DNA from: Ceratodon purpureus
Taxonomy: Eukaryota > Streptophyta > Bryopsida > Pseudoditrichales > Ditrichaceae
DNA: 64,000 nt
Direction of reading: 5' to 3'
Assembly (NCBI GenBank): GCA_014871385.1
Contig: CM026429.1
Location: forward strand, 14,371,979 to 14,435,978
Part shown: piece after piece, positions 33,311-45,250 of the stretch
Numbering within the stretch: position 1 is the stretch's first letter
Layout of the letters: every line of letters starts with the position of its first letter
Position numbers and translations under genes: made by a program
Notes under the pieces: generated by a model
What the model was told of the DNA's origin: nothing
Seen by the model: only the letters and a program-made list of their open reading frames with translations
Database searches by the model: none

Positions 33311-35702
33311 GAAATAGCGAACGCCATTAAGACGTGGGCGAGGATTATAGTCAGGGGAAGTTTGAGATCCATCCGTAGGGCGCCATCATGCTTGTTAAAA
33401 TACAGGTCCTCAATTATAACGTCCAATGTTGCGCATCATGTTTGACCTACAAAAAATGAATCACCAAACATTAGTTTGATGTAATATTATATGTGGATGA
33501 AAACTAAGTTTTGAATGATAATTTTCATGTAGATGAAAAAAAATAACCAACGTCTTTAGATGGAAACGAGTAGTTAGATGGAAATTGTTTATTAGATGAA
33601 AATTGTCATGAACGTGTATGGTTGAAAAAAATATAGGGCCCATCATTGCTCACGATGACTGTTAGGATTTAGAGTAGATTCTTATAAAATCCATAACTTC
33701 TGCATTGTAACTCCAAATGCTATGAAATTTGCGCCCTTTGAAAGCTACCAATGACAACTATGTGTAGTAAAAATCTCAGAGAATTCAACAAATGTGGAAG
33801 CTTAAAATAGCCTGTCTATAAATGTTGTGACCACAATGTGGTCTCAAAGGCCAAGTTACAAATTAACCAATTCCAATTTTCTTGAGACGGTACCCTAATG
33901 AAATTTAATGACGAATTTCCTTTTCTTTTAATAGACTTTTCTCAATTCTCTGCGTACATTCCTCTGCACCCAATGCTGCGCTCATCAAAGCTCACAACCA
34001 ATGCAGGGCCCAAGAAAATTGCCAAGTTCTTGTAGACGTTAATTCTTATCAAAGAAACAAAACTATTTATGGCCAATTTACTACACAAAATTTTGGTGGA
34101 TGATGCTGCTGAAGGACTTTTGAAAACAAAGAGAAATTAGTAGTCAAGTACTAAGAAATATTGAGGTTTATAACGGTGGTGTGACCTCTATATCAACATG
34201 TTATTACTGAAGTATCACCTCAATGTCACCCTGCTATCATATAAGTAATGAAGAAACCCTTACTACATGGAAATTCTGAAAAAAGTGAGAGTGAGCTATA
34301 CATCATTTTGAGAGTTTTTCCCAATTAGTCTTCTCAATTTCTTTTAAAGACCACTTAAACTTGGAAAATTTGCATTATTATCTTAATTTCGGGGGCAATG
34401 GAAGCTCTTCTTGGTTGCAGCTGTGTTTTGCATTGAAGTGTGGGTGTTTGAAATACTGGACCGTGTTGTGCATTTCGATGGCATTGTTGATAGGTTGAAA
34501 CGGTACTTTAGAGCGAGTAAGTGGCACCGATCTAGTAAGAGCAAATGCAGAGCAAGTTAGCGAGGACGCAGACACAACAAAGACGTTCAGAATGTAATAG
34601 AAAGATGGGATCTACTGGATATGAGTTCGAATTACCGAAAACCATGATCGAAGTTAACATTGCTAAGGACGAGGCGCTTCTCACACAACGATTACAACAT
34701 TAGAATATATTACATACCATTACTGCACCGCATGGACATGAGAAACATTCAACATTCCCCTCTGGAAGAAGCTACTACGAATGATCAACTGCTTTTTCAA
34801 CATTTCAGTCTTCCCCGTCTGGAACGAGACACGTATTTTCAACGCCAGAATATACCACTAGACCCTTTGCCTGGCAAAAGAACATCTAGGTTGTCATGTA
34901 ACAAAAGAACTCTAGAATCCGGACTGACCAAACATGATACCCATCTCTTGGCTTCCAAGCCTCCACACCGGAACAAACGTGTCAGTGAGTCAGATAAGAA
35001 ATCCTGCAGGATACATATTCTAGCTACTGTTACAGTAGGGGTAACCAGATGTAAGAAGAAAATGGTCCAGCCTGCATGTACTGTAACGACCAAAAGAGTC
35101 ATTACATTAACCTTGATCAGAGTCGACCACTGTGCTAATCTTCAGCTACAGAACTAACTTATTCAAATCTGTTGTTCAAGCCAAATGAAGGAGCTAGCTG
35201 TACAATCGAAGTAACTGACACCCATCCAGGTTCCTCACTGATGAGAGATTTTGGTGTACTGTGGAGATATCAAGACCGAATGATGACTCCTTACCAGGCT
35301 GCGTATCCACACAACTTTCAAACCCAATTGAAGTGAGCCCAACTCTGACCAGACCAAAGTAGCACCGACCAAGATTGAGGGGCTCTCCTGTGCAGTCGAA
35401 GATGAGGTAAGCTGTACGGGTTCAGAGGTTTGAACATATGAATGTTCATCAAAATCCCAAGTGTGTGAGTAACCTAATTCCTCCAAACGCCAGTTTCGTG
35501 TTGGCAAATGATAGGACGATACTCAGCATGGACGTCAAAATCTCAGAGACATACAAAAGCAACACACACACGAGCGGAGTCATCGCAGAAGAGTACTTAC
35601 AGGAAGCAATCAAAGGTCTTCTGTAATTTTGAGACCGGTTGGTATATCGACTGAAAAAGAATTACACAAATTTTCCTGGCGTAGCAGGCAGCTAATCAAC
35701 AC
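33311..35702. other. Intergenic, no supported gene
   Basis: Positions 33,460-33,620 hold irregular repeats of GATGAAAATTGT and TAGATGGAAA. The rest is AT-rich. A 165-codon plus-strand frame at 34,660-35,157 has no protein-like character or splice support. TGTCTCG drops to one copy (CGAGACACG near 34,824). Confidence 0.55.
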
Positions 35703-37154
35703 CTATTCAACGTATTCTACCTTTGTACTCATGCTCTTCGAATGCTGGTGATGCAAGGAAATGGCATGGATGTAACCTTTAGCGGTTGAGTAAGAGACGT
35801 CGTATTTTTCACAGAGACGAGCGACAATGGGCTGCAATTGAGGGAGGTGGCAATGGTTCACGGTGGGGAATAGGTGGTGGATGACCTGGTAGTTCAAACC
35901 GCCACTGAAGAGGTGGCAAAACTTGCTCCCGACTCCAAAATCCTGCGCTGTGACGACCTGGTGCTTGTACCAGTCTGAGTCCGCCGCATGGGTCGTGTGA
36001 GGGAGGAGATGGTTGATCTGTGTGTTCATCATGAACAAGCAAGAGAAGAATAGGTATGGAAAGATCGCGAACACAAAACACTTGGTCCAAGTATCCAGCA
36101 CCAGGAAAGGCCAGGCGTGAATGACGACGATCGTCAGGGTCCTCCCAATGACGTGCACCATCCTGCGCGGCCCGCTGATGGCCATCATGGGCACTACCTC
36201 GTTGTAGAGATTGCTCTGCAACATCCAGATATCCTCCATGGTCGTCATCCCGAACTCAACCGCCACGGCCCACCAGAAGAGCATGTACCACAAGGTACTC
36301 TGCTTCTTGTGCTCCGGCAACCATTTCACGTCCTTGTGCTCCCGCTTCATCCAATAGTGGTGCAACACGTCCGGATCCCGCTCGCTGAGGTTCGGGTAGC
36401 TATGGTGACCTATGTTGTGTTGGTGATACCACACAAAGGGACTAGAGAAGTAAGGGTAAAGGTACGGGACAAGAGCATTCACCCTCCACTTGGTAGACAA
36501 GGCAAAATGAGTCGCGTCGTGAAACGTATTCACTCCAAGCAGCCAAGCGGAGAGCGGGAACAGAATCAGGAATCTCCAATCCCCTCTAAAGAACCCAGGA
36601 AATGTAGCGATGTACAACACAGCCAAGACCGCGATCTCAATCCAGCGCGCCGGCGTCGCCTTCGTCGCCTCCCGAATGGACACATTCCGCCTCGTCGCCT
36701 CCCCTTGGAAATACTCCTTAACCTGGAATTTGAGCGCCTCCCCGAACCCACTCGGCCAGAGAAAGCTATGCTCCGCGACGCCGTGCCGCTGCTCCAGCGT
36801 CTCCAAATGCTTACTATCCGACGCATCAATTTCGTACTTGGCAAGAATGGCGTCCAAGATTTTCCGATTCGTGAACGGATGGTGGCTCTCGAACATGACA
36901 GACGCGTCGCGCCCCCTCGCCAGTCCCAGCGCCACCGGCCCCCCCGGATGGTGCCTCTCGAATTCCGTCAAGTCATACCACTTCCCATGTATCTTCGTCA
37001 GCAACGCCGTCGGCTTCGCCGCCGTGAACAAGCTCAACGGTTGCCACTCCAGGTTCGGCCTGCCGACAACTCCCGGCTTCACATGGTTCGTCATCATACC
37101 CACATCCCCTGCCGCCCCCTCTGCAACGCCGTTCTCCCCCTCCGCCCCCATCAA
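35703..37154 (-). CDS. Cytochrome b5-fused front-end fatty-acid desaturase, 483 aa
   Basis: Predicted ER membrane enzyme that introduces a double bond between an existing one and the carboxyl end (delta-5/6/4 class) of polyunsaturated fatty acids. The N-terminal cytochrome b5 domain shows the haem motif HPGG at 69-72 and a second His pair near 91. The three histidine boxes are HDATH (212-216), HNIGHH (246-251) and QVIHH (423-427); Gln in place of the first His of box 3 is the mark of front-end desaturases. Hydrophobic segments surround the boxes (171-210, 284-300, 332-380). The length is normal for the family. The gene is intronless, unlike its neighbours. ATG at 37,154 is followed at once by another Met. 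Regiospecificity cannot be read from sequence; delta-5 is a guess from the HDATH/HNIGHH pattern. Confidence 0.9.
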   Translation of the reverse strand: MMGAEGENGVAEGAAGDVGMMTNHVKPGVVGRPNLEWQPLSLFTAAKPTALLTKIHGKWYDLTEFERHHPGGPVALGLARGRDASVMFESHHPFTNRKILDAILAKYEIDASDSKHLETLEQRHGVAEHSFLWPSGFGEALKFQVKEYFQGEATRRNVSIREATKATPARWIEIAVLAVLYIATFPGFFRGDWRFLILFPLSAWLLGVNTFHDATHFALSTKWRVNALVPYLYPYFSSPFVWYHQHNIGHHSYPNLSERDPDVLHHYWMKREHKDVKWLPEHKKQSTLWYMLFWWAVAVEFGMTTMEDIWMLQSNLYNEVVPMMAISGPRRMVHVIGRTLTIVVIHAWPFLVLDTWTKCFVFAIFPYLFFSCLFMMNTQINHLLPHTTHAADSDWYKHQVVTAQDFGVGSKFCHLFSGGLNYQVIHHLFPTVNHCHLPQLQPIVARLCEKYDVSYSTAKGYIHAISLHHQHSKSMSTKVEYVE

Positions 37155-37632
37155 TGAAGCGCAGGCGCGGCCTCAAACTCCTCCTCTCCAGCTCGCTCAC
37201 AAACTATTCAAGCCCCCCCTCCCACAACACCTCACAACCATCCACCCAACCTCAAACTCACTCCCTCCCTCCCCCCTCACGAATCCCAATCCAAAAAACC
37301 AACACCTTCCGCACAATCCCACAGGTCTCTTCTCACACAATCCCACAATATAATCCTCCCTCTCAACAACAAAACCAAGATACTCCACTTGACTGATCTT
37401 CGCTTCACCAAAGCTACCCAGCACTTCTAGCACACCACCATCAACACTCACAGCAACAAACAACAAAAACACTCACAACTATCCTCCCCAAACACAAAGA
37501 TCAACACACTTCACTAATCTCCAGCTAGCTCAACACTCACACAGAAATACAATCCCCCCTAAAACCTCAACAACAAAAACATCAACTTACAAGAACACAC
37601 AAAACACACACTTCACTCCTGATCAAAAACCA
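37155..37632 (-). promoter_or_regulatory. Upstream region of the desaturase gene
   Basis: The sequence is A/C-rich on the plus strand (many CAACA and ACAAA words), typical of a 5' leader on the minus strand. No clear TATA box was found. Confidence 0.35.
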
Positions 37633-37744
37633 GATACTCCAAATGGACAAACTGAAACTTGATGCTCCAAATGAGCAAACTGAAACTAGATGCTCCAAAT
37701 GAGCAAACTGAAACTAGATACTCCAAATGGGCAAACTGAGACTA
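37633..37744. repeat. Four tandem copies of a 28-bp repeat
   Basis: The unit GATGCTCCAAATGAGCAAAC plus TGAAACTA recurs four times with few changes (GATACTCC, AATGGACAA, AATGGGCAA variants). It lies 480 bp upstream of the desaturase start. Confidence 0.85.
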
Positions 37745-40700
37745 AGCTAGTGTTGATGAGCAAAGTGAAGCTGGAGCAACAGATGGTGATTGAATGCACA
37801 TACACAATGGGAGCAAAGGTGGAGTGTGGATGCAAGAAACAGGGGATCCGGGAGGGAGTTTGTAATGAGGCTAGTGGGCTGCTAGTGACTTAGTAGTACG
37901 TATAAGTGAAGTGTAGACAGGCAGCGCTAGAAGCGATGAAAATTCTTTGTTTCATTACGGGTGCACATGTACAGTGCACATGGGCAGCAGGAGCGGGGAG
38001 GTTTCCGGTGCAATGGCCGATGCAAGTGCCGATGCAGCTAAGTTAAGTTAGCTCATGTAAGTTATGTCGTACTCTACTCTTGTGCCCACTGAGCTTGCCT
38101 TGTGATGAATCTCCTCCACTGTCAGCTGGGAGGATCGATGGGACTCATCTCATCATCGATGATCGATGAGACAGATGAGATGAGAGAGATGAGTCGATAA
38201 GTTCATGAGTCGGCTGCAAGCGACGTTCCTGTTTGTTACCTACTAACTTTTACTCGTCACTCCCACTTGTCACTTGATTCAACCAGTCTCCAGTGACCAA
38301 CAATAGTTGCGATTCTGATGCAGCTGTGGCCTACTTGGGCTGCTATTTATAAATTACATCATCAGCTCCGGTTTCTGCTGAAGTTGTTTGTTGGGCTCAG
38401 GGTGAGGTTTTCTTTTACTGTCTTGTTGTGGGATTGGGAGTTGGGATGGGTGTTTTGTTGTGGTAAGGAGTGTGGGTGGTTTTCTCTGTGATCGAGTGGG
38501 TTCTGGTTTATTGGTTCTAGAAGACGGATCTGGTGCCGGTGGATCAGTGCTGATTTTTCACACAGGCCAGGCTATGACAAGACCTGTCCAAGCTATTTAA
38601 CGTACTTGTCCTGTGACAAGTATGTGCTTATTGTAAAAATTAGGAAATTGTACGAGGAAAGATTTTAAAATTGTGCAAGGAAATATTAGGGGATTGTACA
38701 AGGGAAGATTAGGAAATTGTACAAGTAGATTGTGCATGAGTTGTACCTTGGATAGGGGCAGAGTTTATGAAACATTAGCACTACTAACGGATTGTTCACA
38801 CTAGGCGGCCAAGCCCAATTTAGCAAGCGGAGGGTTGCTGGAGGTGTTGGTTGCAAGGCTATCTCTCTCTTTTTAGCCACTACAATAGCTTTAGCCAACT
38901 GTTAATACCATCCTAGATTCTCATATAACAACAAGCGTTGATGATTTTCTGACTTGAGTTGTTGAGGTCCTCGAGGTAAACCTTGTATCGATTTCCTATA
39001 AATAAAAAGTGTTTCATGTGGATTGATTTATCCTAGAAGTATTGAGAACTTTGAATCTTATTATAATAACTTTTTGAAAAAAAATGGATACTTGATTTCT
39101 TTGATTAGGTCTTTTCCAATTGCTAGTTTGTTTAGAATAATTGGGTTTGAAAGACATTGTCATACAACATTGTGCTTGCTAAACGAAGCTTGCAAAAGAC
39201 AAGATTGATGGAATAAACCAGAAGATGCCAATAAGAATAACTCTATTGTACCATAGCAATTTTAAGATGAATGAATGGTTTATAATTTCAATTCTATTTT
39301 CATGGTATAATTGTGTATTTCATGAATTTACAATAATCTACATGATACAAGACATAAAGGAGGCAATATGATAATTGTAAGGTTTTCAAATTCATGGATA
39401 AGGATATTTACATTGAAATTTGATTGCTTAAATAATTAGATTATTTTGACCTTCTATACTAGTTTTAAAATAGATTCTATAGAACTTAAAATTTTTGAAG
39501 CATGAATTTTATCAAACACAAACTTTTTTGGTCTACATTTAGTGTACACATCATACTCTCTTCTAAAAAAATTATCAGTAGTTTTTATTATTTTGAAACA
39601 ATAAAAGTATTATATGAAAACTATTATCGTATATCTTTATTCACCATTTTCTAATGAAGTTGAATTGTCACACCTGTGATGGGTGCTTCTACCTTACTGT
39701 AAATTACATATCTTAAGTTTTTCTCCTTCTTTCTGCTGTTCACTTGAGTCAATACCGGTATACGGCTTCTATCAACATCAAAGTAATAATGAGGAAGGTG
39801 GAATTGAAAGACGAATGCAATGTGTATTCTAGACCAGAGTTTATGGCTTTCCAAAGGAACCGAAAGACAAAATGGGTTAGGGGGCAGAGGACTATGCATG
39901 TGTCTCATTGTCAGAACAGCAGAGTTACAGGTCACGGGACATCATGTTCACTCTTGTATCCATATCAGCGTCGACATCACAATTGGACCCTCAACGTATT
40001 TTGAGCTCTGATATACTTAATGTTTATAACTTCATCTGAAAAGAAACCAAGTACAATGTTGTCAAAAGCTGGTGGGTTGTCAAGTTGGTGGCCCAAGATG
40101 AGTTTGAATTCGTTGATGAGTTTGAATTTATTGATGAATTTCAAATCGATTTGGACACATGAGAACTTTGGCAATCATTGTTGGATGTTTGAAGAATATG
40201 GATAATTTGCCACAAATTGTGTGTTGTGCAAATGAAGGCTTTATGATGTGGTCCTGCTTGTCACCACTATCTCATATGGACCATAACAAAAGAAAAAATC
40301 AAATAGGACTCTACTCTATGTAGAAGACTCAAGTCTGCAAGTGCAAGTTTGACTTGAAATTGGCTAGAAAGGTTAAAGGAAGTTTGAAAAATTGGGTTGG
40401 ATCACAGTGTCTTCCAATTACCTCTTGTGTTACATGTAGAAGTGGAAGCAGAAAAAGGTAGAGAAATTTTGGCTGTTCTATAGATTTCAACATGAATTAA
40501 GAACACATGCAAATATTACAAAAATATTGTTCCCTTGAAATGAACATAAAATTGCATCAAAACCAGGGATAAGTCATATCATTTCCAGCAGAAATTTGAG
40601 AATTCCCAACCTGAAGTACTGTAATACTATAGCAAGTTCGCCCAAAAATAATTCTAATAATATAAAACCAGAAAATTAAAAAATTATGTAGACAACAAAA

Positions 40701-40978
40701 CAAAAATAAAATAGATTTGCTTTTGCAGTATTTTGTTATTTCTAAACCTTTCAACGTCATTTACACTAATTTTTTGCTTTAAAATTGTGAGAAACTCAAC
40801 TTTTGAGACGGCGGACCTTACTTTCCAAAAAAAATAAAAAATTGTTCAATAGGTGGCAAGAGTACACTCTGCCTACTCGGGATACATGTTTGCTAATTCT
40901 CTGTTTTTCTAAACATATGACTAATTCAGTCTTGGTTTGGCCTTAGTCCATTTACAAGTCACCAATCCTTATGTTGAT
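37745..40978. other. Intergenic, AT-rich, no supported gene
   Basis: Contains an imperfect palindrome around 38,150-38,205 built on GATGAGATGAG / CATCTCATC words, and otherwise AT-rich DNA. Short frames have no protein character. Confidence 0.55.
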
Positions 40979-41051
40979 TGCTGTGCAGTCTTTTTTTTTT
41001 TTTTTGACACAAACGAGAAAAGTTTATTACCCGTTGTGCTGTGCAGTCTTT
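40979..41051 (-). mobile_element. Very short truncated retroposon tail with 15-bp target duplication
   Basis: The direct repeats TGCTGTGCAGTCTTT at 40,979-40,993 and 41,037-41,051 flank a 43-bp insert that reads, on the minus strand, AATAAACTTTTCTCG, then TTTGTGTC and a poly(A) run. A polyadenylation-like AATAAA, a 3' poly(A) and a 15-bp duplication are the marks of a 5'-truncated LINE/SINE insertion. Confidence 0.7.
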
Positions 41052-42560
41052 GAACCCCTTCCTTTTGAATGATAACCCAGACCAATCCATCAACTGAAAT
41101 CATGATTTATTGCACCTTAGTTAGTGAAGGTACCTGTTCTAATGTGCCACCTCCATTCTATGACTGCCTCCAGGTACTGAATTTGATCACTGTTGCAATC
41201 CTTGTTTAAGCAGCTCAGTAGCCTTTGGGGACATGATTTGTGGGAACATCTACTTGTTTAAGCTTGAGTCCCTAAACTGGTAAATATCTACTGTTGTACA
41301 CAGACGAAGCCTACCATTGAGTGGTTTGCAATGACTTGTCTTACTTGTTGCTTCTACATCCACAGAAAGCCACTGTCCTGCAGTTTCAAAGGAGCATGTT
41401 GTTGCAGTTCATTCCAAGATCAGATCCCTTACTTGTAAGTTACAAAACATTGCATAATAGAGTTATCCATAAAGATTATGGTGCATCCTAGGAGAATTGG
41501 CAATTTGACTAGGAGCACAAAATTTTGTGCAAACTAAAATTATATGACCATCACATATATGCAAATAAGCACAATGGTTGGTCTAATTATATTGCATATA
41601 CAATTTTGTAAGTATTCATTAAAAAACTAAATTATTTTAGATACCCTAAAATGTGGTTTTGACCTTTGTGGGTGAAGCTATGAAGCCTTTACAACTATGT
41701 GCTGTTTCTAATGAACCTATCAACATACATTGAAACATTTTGAGCAACACTTTGAAAATCCACAACTTATTTATACAATGTTCACAAAATAAGTTCTAAA
41801 ATGCTCTGGAATCTCCTTACATGTTTCCACAAAAAATTCTTTAAAACATATATACAATATTTGTAAGATTTATTAAATATATGCAACAGCATAACCCTAA
41901 AGGTCCTTGGAAACTTCCATGAACATGGTTCTACTTCAAATTCAAACTAGGTACTTGAAGTAGTCTGAAATGCTATGCCTTGCAAAGAAATAATTTCATT
42001 TGTTTCAAATTCAACCCCCCAGAAAAATGAAAAAAGGTACTGTACACTACTGTGTAGGGACATAGCAAAGTCCTGCTGTTGACGAAGACCCTTGTTCTTG
42101 GTCCCTTTTGTAAGTTAGGTGAATCGACCAATGATGTGGGGGCAACTTTGGTAGGGGAGATGTCCGAGAAAAACGGAAGAAAATATCATTATATGCATGC
42201 ATGACTTGGTCACTTCTTATTTCTCAAGCACACTGGTACCTCCCCCTTTTTATGTGTGATTTGAACATTTGAACAGGCATGTGAATAAGTAAACATATTT
42301 GTGCATTGTACAGAGAGACTTGTTTTCAGTGTTTCAATCAAGGTCTCTGTTGATTGAGAATATAGGTCTAGACAGAAGCCTACTTCCGTAGCTCCTAATG
42401 CACGAGAGACTTATTTCACTGCACAAGTTGTTTTCAGTACTTCACATGAATAACATGCTGATGTATTTCAGGCAATTATCTTACGAACATGGAAACCCCA
42501 ATTCCACTCCAATCACATAAGGTAGACATATTCATTGTGATTGACGATCTATAATAAATA
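41052..42560. other. Intergenic, AT-rich, no supported gene
   Basis: No coding frame of note and no clear repeats were seen in this stretch. Confidence 0.5.
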
Positions 42561-42865
42561 CTCCCTCTGTTTCTGAAAGAAATGGTGATTTCCATTTTAG
42601 GCCGGGATTAACTACAGTGACAGTCGAGGTTGAGGTTGGCTGAACACGGTTTTCGATAAATGCATCAGCTGCCAACCTGCGAAGCTGCCATTAAAATAAA
42701 CTTTCTGAAATTCAATCAGCTGGTGTCACCTTGCTGATTTCAGGTTCATGGCAGGTTCCTCCTTTGAATTCTTGATGGTGGACTTCCTGGTAATGATGAA
42801 ACCATTGTTTCTTTGTGAAACAAAGACTTTGTGGAAATCACCATTTCTTTCAGAAACAGAGGGAG
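42561..42865. mobile_element. Stowaway-like MITE with 33-bp perfect terminal inverted repeats and TA target duplication
   Basis: The left end starts CTCCCTCTGTTTCTGAAAG at 42,561; the right end finishes CTTTCAGAAACAGAGGGAG at 42,865. The repeats are perfect over 33 bp (42,561-42,593 and 42,833-42,865). TA flanks both sides (42,559-42,560 and 42,866-42,867). CTCCCTC-type ends and a TA duplication are the marks of Stowaway MITEs, which are moved by Tc1/mariner transposases. No gene lies inside the 305-bp element. Confidence 0.92.
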
Positions 42866-42867
42866 TA

Positions 42868-44584
42868 TCATTCACTGATAACACGAGACTATGGATTTTA
42901 TCATATTTCCTTGTTCAAGTCACATTAGGCAACATAAATTAAGCCCAGGTTCTAAAACCTATGAATCAACTGAAGACATTCATTTAAAAATGAAATTTAA
43001 TAAATTTTTGATTAATTAAAAGCACCAAAATACATGTAAACGAAAAATACAATTGAAAATTTGCTATCACCATTTGAAAGTGCATGTATAACAATTACAT
43101 ATTGTAATTCACTTCTTTTATAGCCTTTTCTTCACACCAGACCAAAAAACGATAGCTTTTTAAAAAACAACCAATCCCTTTTAGGAGTTAAGAGCTCAAA
43201 TTTCATCCACATAATTTCTTCCACAAAATTAAACACTCAAGATTTCCATATTTCACTTCCATTTATATACATGGCATTTTAAAAAAACTTGCGCAATCAA
43301 TTGAACAAAGCCGGGGACCATCGGGGGTTAACATATTGTAACCATGGATAACTTTCCTCAACCTTAAAGTCAGTCATTACCATCTGAACTCAGGGTAAAA
43401 TTTAAAAAAAAAACCAATAAATTAATAAATGAATTCTCTCTCCCTGTGAGCAGGGCAGATTGCAGGGATATCCTCTTTCAAAAGTTCAAGGATCCCACCA
43501 TTTCACCACTTGAAGTTCACAGCAAGTTCTCCAAGTCTGCAGACTTTTAAAATCCTGAACCACTGTGATTTGCATTTACACCGCACCACCTGGGGAGCTT
43601 TTCTCAGAAATTACCAATCCGTCATACAAGCCAATATGATCCAATGGGGTGTTAACACGTCAGAAAGGTTGTGGGCATCCACAATGTACCAATGGGGAGG
43701 GAGGCCACCTCAGACAAGGCCAAGTGTTAGGCCCAAGTATTGCGCCTGAGCTCAGGAGATGGGGCCACATTTTTAATCCGACGTGGCAGGTGAAAAATAT
43801 CGCCCGCTTTGCATGTTTTACCGAACCACCTCTTGGGTCCGTAATCCAAGCAGGGCCCATGGGGTGGAAATGGGTCCCATTTTCGTTACAATGTTCACTC
43901 CATGTTTTGTGTGGGTGTATCATAAATGTTGCTTGCAAATAGTGTTGAGTTGTCAATTACAGGAGTGTCTCTTTGTTAAGGGTTTGATCCATATTGGAGT
44001 TCCGGGGTTGAAAACCGTGTGCAATAAACGAGCGGAATGATTCAAGAGTTGAATATTTTCCACCATTAGTCATCCAACATAGAGGAGGATCTCGTCACTT
44101 GACAATTTTATAACCACCTCCAAATTTTTTCCTAGAATTTTGTTTTTTTTTATACTTGGAAAACACATTATGTGCGTTTGTAAGGTTTGATTGTAGTTTT
44201 GAATATGAAAATATGTTAATCCTGAAGGTGTAGGACTTTGTTAACATATTCTAATTGTGGAAGATAGTATAAATGACTGTGGATATGGGTTTGCAAATAA
44301 ATTTCAACCAAACATATTATAATTCTTTATTGGCTATGTGATGGTATGAAATGAAACCAAGTGATCATAGTTTCAAAGCCTTTGAGGTGCACTTTTAAAC
44401 CCATATAATTTCAAATTTTGTTTATAGACTCATCTCTAATAAAGTTCCAACTACAAGTACTACTCCAACTTGGCCTTCAATGGAAACAAACACTTATAGG
44501 CGCATAACATCAACTCTGCCAAGAAAGTACAATCTTTTCCCATGTTTGCCTCCACATTGTCATAACATAAGGTAGAGGGCTGTA
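42868..44584. other. Intergenic with a GC-richer patch at about 43.45-43.95 kb
   Basis: The patch yields frames of 79-98 codons on both strands, but none has splice support or recognisable domains. The rest is AT-rich. Confidence 0.45.
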
Positions 44585-44675
44585 GAACCATCCACTGTTT
44601 TAAAATCGATCAGGATTGAAATGTACCTGGTTTGTACATTTCAGTCCCGATCGGTTTTAAAACAGTGGACGGTTC
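44585..44675. repeat. Fold-back hairpin with 42-bp arms
   Basis: Arm 1 is 44,585-44,626 (GAACCATCCACTGTTTTAAA ...) and arm 2 is 44,634-44,675 (... TTTTAAAACAGTGGACGGTTC), with a 7-nt loop. About four transition-type mismatches are present. It could be a small fold-back element or a precursor of a small RNA. Confidence 0.85.
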
Positions 44676-44784
44676 AATAGTACGTTACCTTACTCCACAT
44701 TTTGTAATGCCAATCAGCTACTCACTAAACACTTATTTCCCAAAACTAACTCTCCTCCCATACAAATGTTTGAAGACCAAATCA

Positions 44785-45250
44785 TATTTTATTTTATTTT
44801 ATTTTTTACTTTTTATTTTTTGAGACAAATGGAGTTTTATTCCACAGTATAAGAAACAAAACACTGCGCAAGACCGAGCTCGCCGGGACAGCCAGCTGGC
44901 AGAAAAAATCATTTTCTATTCAACTCAGAAAAGTACAATAATATGGATTAGCTAATGTCCATATCCAGCTCCGTTCCGGGCTAGAGCCCTTGGCCTATCG
45001 AACATGTAGGCCACAAAAACTCCATCACTGAAACCCATGTGATGTGCCGCTGCAGAAGCGCTCGATCGGTTACTTGGTGTGTCTCGGAGTGTATCACCAG
45101 ATGTGGCATTTCGGAGTGGGTGCATCCGGAATCCAAGCCCCACCATCTCCCACAGGGGGTGCCCCACACTCCGCCCTGCACACACTCCGCCACATGGTCG
45201 ACGCACCCGGGCACACCCCCGAGTTCTCGCTCTCACGGGTGAGGTGGGTA
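44785..45250 (-). mobile_element. Probable retroposon 3' end in minus orientation
   Basis: On the minus strand the sequence reaches GGAATAAAACTCCATTTGTC, then TCAAAAAAT and an A-rich tail made of TAAAA units (44,787-44,822). The last 30 bases before the tail resemble the tail at 41,000. The body toward 45,250 is GC-richer. Its 5' end and any reverse-transcriptase frame were not found, so the extent is a guess. Confidence 0.4.

Noticed and set aside
34660..35157. 165-codon plus-strand frame in the intergenic region
   Set aside because: No conserved motif, poor composition and no splice or promoter support.
36117..37353. Long plus-strand frames opposite the desaturase
   Set aside because: Antisense shadows of a GC-rich coding exon with no domain content.
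43649..43956. Overlapping frames in the GC-richer patch at 43.6-43.9 kb as a gene
   Set aside because: Frames of similar length on both strands with no recognisable motif or splice sites.
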